Shown: piece by piece, positions 30,852 through 33,272 of the stretch | How the letters are laid out: each line of letters starts with the position of its first letter | Position numbering within the stretch: position 1 is the first letter of the stretch | Assembly (NCBI GenBank): GCA_905235835.1 | Contig: CAJONQ010000011.1 | Coordinates: 1-33,272 of the forward strand | DNA from: an uncultured Prevotella sp. | GTDB lineage: Bacteria; Bacteroidota; Bacteroidia; Bacteroidales; Bacteroidaceae | Reading direction: 5' to 3' | Length of the DNA: 33,272 bases | The notes under the pieces: model-generated | Databases searched by the model: none | The model's input: only the letters and a program-made list of their open reading frames with translations | What the model was told of the DNA's origin: nothing | Position numbers and translations under genes: made by a program

Positions 30852-32987
30852 TTACACCCTTCTCTTGATCCAGTACATTGTATAACTGTTGGTGCGCTTG
30901 CTCTTGAACTTGTATTCAGGTCGGTTGAGGTAGTTGCCTAATTTGACAAGGCTGCTTGCCTCCTCCTGATATCCTTTGAAGTTCTCCTTGAGCAGTGCGG
31001 ACAGCTCTTTCAGCGATACCCATTCACCCTCCTCGTCCTCACGGGGCTTCTGGATGAGCGACAGGAGCATCTCGCCCAGACCGTTCAACTGCTGGTATTG
31101 CAGGTTGTGACGCATCAGTTGCTCTTCCTCCTTGGTCAGCCAGTAGCGCTCGCCCTCCCGGATCTCCTGTTTCAACTGGGCATAGAGCTGGTCGTGGTAG
31201 ACGGGTGTCTGGAAGTCGATGTCGCCATCGATGCTGACACAGATGAAACGACGTGAGCCGGTAGGGTCGGTGAGGGGAGTCTGCTCGTTGGTGGTACCTA
31301 TGAACGAGGCATAACGGCGGTTGGTGGTATATGCCTTCCCGTATGGTGGACGGTATTTCAGGTCGGCAGTCGACAAGAGGTATTTCAGTACGATCTGCTG
31401 TCGCTGGGTGATCTTGTCGAACTCGTCGAGGTTGATGAGGGCGAAGGAGGTCAGTCCCAGGTTCAGGTCAGCCTCGTTCTTGAAGTTGATGCGGTCGTTA
31501 TAATAGTCCAGCAGCTCCTTTGGCAACAGCAGACGACAGAAGGACGACTTGCCGCATCCCTGTCTGCCTATTAATAAAGGTACGAGGGCATTACCGGTCA
31601 ACTGTCCCTTCCCCAGCCACATCGCCACCATGGAGCGCATCCAGATATGGAACAGGTCGGCCCACTCCTCGTAGTCGGTGGGTATCCTTTGAGCCAAGGG
31701 TGTCACACGGTCCTCTCCGTCCCATGGTATGAGCTGGTCGAGATAGTCGTTGATAGGGTCGTAGAGGGTGATGTCGTTGGAGTTCACATAACGGCGGATA
31801 TCCTTGTCCCAGCATTTGATACCCTGTTCCAGTGCCCTCATCGTGATGGAGTTGCGAGCCTCCTCCGTCAGGTCCTGGAAGGAGAACCCCAGTCCCTTGC
31901 GCTCCCTGTATTCCGCCACTCCCCTCATCACATTACGGCGCAGGTCGTAGTTGCTGTTCAGGAAGAGGTTGATCTTCATGGTCAATAACGCCTCCGACGG
32001 TATCATGGCTGTCAGGCTCATACCCTTCCGCTGCTTGTAACCCTTGCTTTGTGCGGGGCGATAGGCGTTCTCAAACACCTTGTCGACCAGCAGCGGGTCT
32101 TTGTTCAGCCATGACTTCCTCTTTGCCAACTGACAAGCCTGTGCCATCGGAATCCCGGTCTTCTGACAGTATTCCGCCAGTTTGGTCAATACGACATGCC
32201 GTTGCTGGTCAGCGTCACTGATGCCCTCAGCGTCATCGAGTGCCTTCGTCAGGTTGAACTCATAGGCGGTATGGACAGAAATGATGCGGTTGTAGTCCAT
32301 GCTCCCCTCCGTCTGGTCAGACAGCTGGAGGGTACGCAGGTTGCCGTCCGTCGCTTTCTCGGCATGGGCATAGATGGGGACGGCAAGTGGATTGTACACG
32401 ATCTTCGAGTCGGCTGACAGGTAACAGATACGTTCCGGGAAGGGCTCCAGTTTCTCGATGGTCACTCCTAACTGACCATTATAGATCAGTCGTGCCCGTT
32501 CATAGAGGTTCTGATGGAAGTCGCGGATGTCCTCGATATCGTCAGGAAGTCCACCTCCCTCGTTGGGGAACAGCTCACCACAGCATACGATCTTCACCGA
32601 CATGCCGTCGGCTCCTGTGAAGGCTAACATGGTCTGGGGCATCTCTGCGGCTCCCCGTCGCACCGCCTCCGCCTCTTCCAGACCGGGGAGGTTGTTGACC
32701 TCCAGCAGCACCATCCCTGTGTAGCTCTTGATAAGTCGGTTGGCACCTTGAGTGACCATCTCGAAGGCGAAACATACACGGGGCAGTCCCTTGATGGCTG
32801 GTACCCAGGTTGTCAATGAGCCGTCATCGGCACGGTGATTCTTGACGATGGGATAGACCTTACGTAGTTCATCCACTTCCTGTGCATACTGACAGGAACG
32901 GATACTGTTGATTAACTCTTCTAAGTCGATTTGCCGCAGGGTCTCCTTGTTGCGGTAATTCTTGATAATAGTTACTTTTGTAGTCAT
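30852..32987 (-). CDS. VirE_N/VirE-type P-loop protein (primase-helicase-like)
   Basis: The 711-residue product has an N-terminal domain like the BT4734/VirE_N family (about 55-210, with Leu-Ala-Phe-Thr-Gly-Ala-Asp-Gly-Met-Ser-Val-Lys resembling a primase-polymerase strand) and a C-terminal VirE-type ATPase with Walker A Gly-Arg-Gln-Gly-Cys-Gly-Lys-Ser-Ser (about 473-481), Walker B Leu-Ile-Asn-Leu-Asp-Glu-Phe, and an Ile-Gly-Thr-Thr-Asn-Glu motif. Such proteins are common next to Bacteroidales polysaccharide loci and in mobile elements; their function is not established, with DNA primase or helicase activity expected. It has its own promoter and a repeat-rich leader. A link to the T6SS is not supported. 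Confidence 0.85.
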   Translation of the reverse strand: MTTKVTIIKNYRNKETLRQIDLEELINSIRSCQYAQEVDELRKVYPIVKNHRADDGSLTTWVPAIKGLPRVCFAFEMVTQGANRLIKSYTGMVLLEVNNLPGLEEAEAVRRGAAEMPQTMLAFTGADGMSVKIVCCGELFPNEGGGLPDDIEDIRDFHQNLYERARLIYNGQLGVTIEKLEPFPERICYLSADSKIVYNPLAVPIYAHAEKATDGNLRTLQLSDQTEGSMDYNRIISVHTAYEFNLTKALDDAEGISDADQQRHVVLTKLAEYCQKTGIPMAQACQLAKRKSWLNKDPLLVDKVFENAYRPAQSKGYKQRKGMSLTAMIPSEALLTMKINLFLNSNYDLRRNVMRGVAEYRERKGLGFSFQDLTEEARNSITMRALEQGIKCWDKDIRRYVNSNDITLYDPINDYLDQLIPWDGEDRVTPLAQRIPTDYEEWADLFHIWMRSMVAMWLGKGQLTGNALVPLLIGRQGCGKSSFCRLLLPKELLDYYNDRINFKNEADLNLGLTSFALINLDEFDKITQRQQIVLKYLLSTADLKYRPPYGKAYTTNRRYASFIGTTNEQTPLTDPTGSRRFICVSIDGDIDFQTPVYHDQLYAQLKQEIREGERYWLTKEEEQLMRHNLQYQQLNGLGEMLLSLIQKPREDEEGEWVSLKELSALLKENFKGYQEEASSLVKLGNYLNRPEYKFKSKRTNSYTMYWIKRRV

Positions 32988-33005
32988 GACTGATGTAATT
33001 TATGG

Positions 33006-33036
33006 CAAAGATACGAATAAGTGAGCATAACACAAA
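33006..33036 (-). promoter_or_regulatory. Bacteroidales-type promoter of the VirE-like gene
   Basis: TTTG (33036-33033), a 19-base spacer and TATCTTTG (33013-33006) form a consensus Bacteroidota promoter. Transcription would begin about 10-15 bases before the ATG at 32987. Confidence 0.75.
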
Positions 33037-33074
33037 GAATTTTAGAAAAAAATTTTGTCTTAAAAAACGGCTTC

Positions 33075-33160
33075 AACCTACACTCTTGTAGTTAATAGTT
33101 TGATAATTAGATGGTTAACCCGTGTAGGTTACCTTCAAAAAAACAATCGAACCTACACTC
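33075..33160. repeat. Repeated and inverted aacctacac elements upstream of the VirE-like gene
   Basis: aacctacactc occurs at 33075-33085 and 33150-33160, and its inverted core gtgtaggtt at 33122-33130. The first copy and the inverted copy could form a long-loop hairpin, and the three together look like binding sites in the leader of the VirE-like gene. Confidence 0.6.
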
Positions 33161-33235
33161 CGAGGGGCATCTGAGGGTTGTTCGGGTAGTCCGGAGGGCT
33201 CGTTCCGATATCAGTTACCCCTTGTTCCAACAATG

Positions 33236-33272
33236 GGAACTGTCAGTTCCCTCCGTAGAAACTGTCAGTTCC
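33236..33272. repeat. 22-bp tandem repeat with a palindromic core, continuing past the window
   Basis: aactgtcagttcc occurs at 33238-33250 and 33260-33272, a 22-base period. The first copy lies in the palindrome gggaactgtcagttccc (17 bases, one central base). The array reaches the last base of the window, so the number of units is unknown. The stretch 33161-33235 holds nothing I recognise. Confidence 0.65.

Noticed and set aside
30852..32987. Part of the T6SS or conjugation module
   Set aside because: It has its own consensus promoter and is separated from the T6SS by a polysaccharide operon with promoter and terminator; such genes are common at polysaccharide loci.
33236..33272. CRISPR array
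   Set aside because: The unit is a 22-bp tandem repeat with a palindromic core and spacing of 9 bases between core copies; there are no spacers of 30-40 bases and no cas genes.
1..33272. tRNA, rRNA or insertion-sequence genes
   Set aside because: No cloverleaf, rRNA sequence, transposase or terminal inverted repeats flanking a gene were seen in the intergenic stretches.

Overview
The window is a chromosomal segment of a Bacteroidales bacterium, most likely Prevotella or a close relative. The evidence is a Bacteroidota-only type of type VI secretion system (T6SS subtype iii), TTTG/TAnnTTTG promoters in place of sigma-70 boxes, A-rich leaders with few Shine-Dalgarno sites, Bacteroidales lipoproteins (a fimbrillin-like protein, a lipocalin-like protein), a Wzi-type outer membrane protein and a VirE/primase-like protein. 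Every gene I can support lies on the minus strand, so the biological order runs from high to low coordinates.

Right end (about 27.4-33.3 kb): a repeat-rich leader, a VirE_N/VirE-type P-loop protein with a consensus promoter, then a surface-polysaccharide operon of a GT2 glycosyltransferase, a phosphoglycosyl transferase, a Wzi-like protein and a small lipoprotein. A hairpin terminator closes this operon.

Middle (about 14.5-27.2 kb): the moving parts of the T6SS. These are the TssH (ClpV) unfoldase, sheath TssB, an AraC-type regulator, sheath TssC, four Hcp-like tube proteins, a VgrG with a long C-terminal extension, a 628-residue beta-helical spike-like protein and a DUF4280-type PAAR-like tip. 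A hairpin and a new promoter after tssC set off hcp1-hcp2, and a second perfect hairpin follows hcp2.

Left part (about 1.7-14.5 kb): the baseplate genes tssG, tssK, tssE and tssF are interleaved with exported or membrane proteins and with what looks like a complete ubiquitin-like conjugation system. It consists of an E1-like ThiF-fold enzyme with a C-terminal beta-grasp-like tail, a 107-residue ubiquitin-like protein (Ubl) ending in Gly, an E2-like enzyme with an HPN motif and a candidate catalytic Cys136, and a polytopic membrane protein that joins a periplasmic vWA-like domain, a cytoplasmic RING-H2-like zinc motif and a C-terminal FHA-like domain. Translational overlaps and very short spacing tie this module to the baseplate genes. 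No TssJ, TssL, TssM or TssA is present, and I could not recognise the usual subtype-iii TssN-TssR set. The exported PEGA, 380-residue, 286-residue and RING proteins are therefore candidates for the envelope complex.

The main result is the Ubl/E1/E2/RING module inside the T6SS locus. I infer that it modifies a T6SS or envelope protein in the producing cell, probably at the inner membrane. Bacterial Ubl-E1-E2 systems are known in phage defence and from comparative genomics; whether this T6SS-linked form has been described I cannot determine here. No recognisable toxin-immunity pair is visible. At the left end lie a fimbrillin-like lipoprotein gene with a strong terminator and the first codons of another exported protein.
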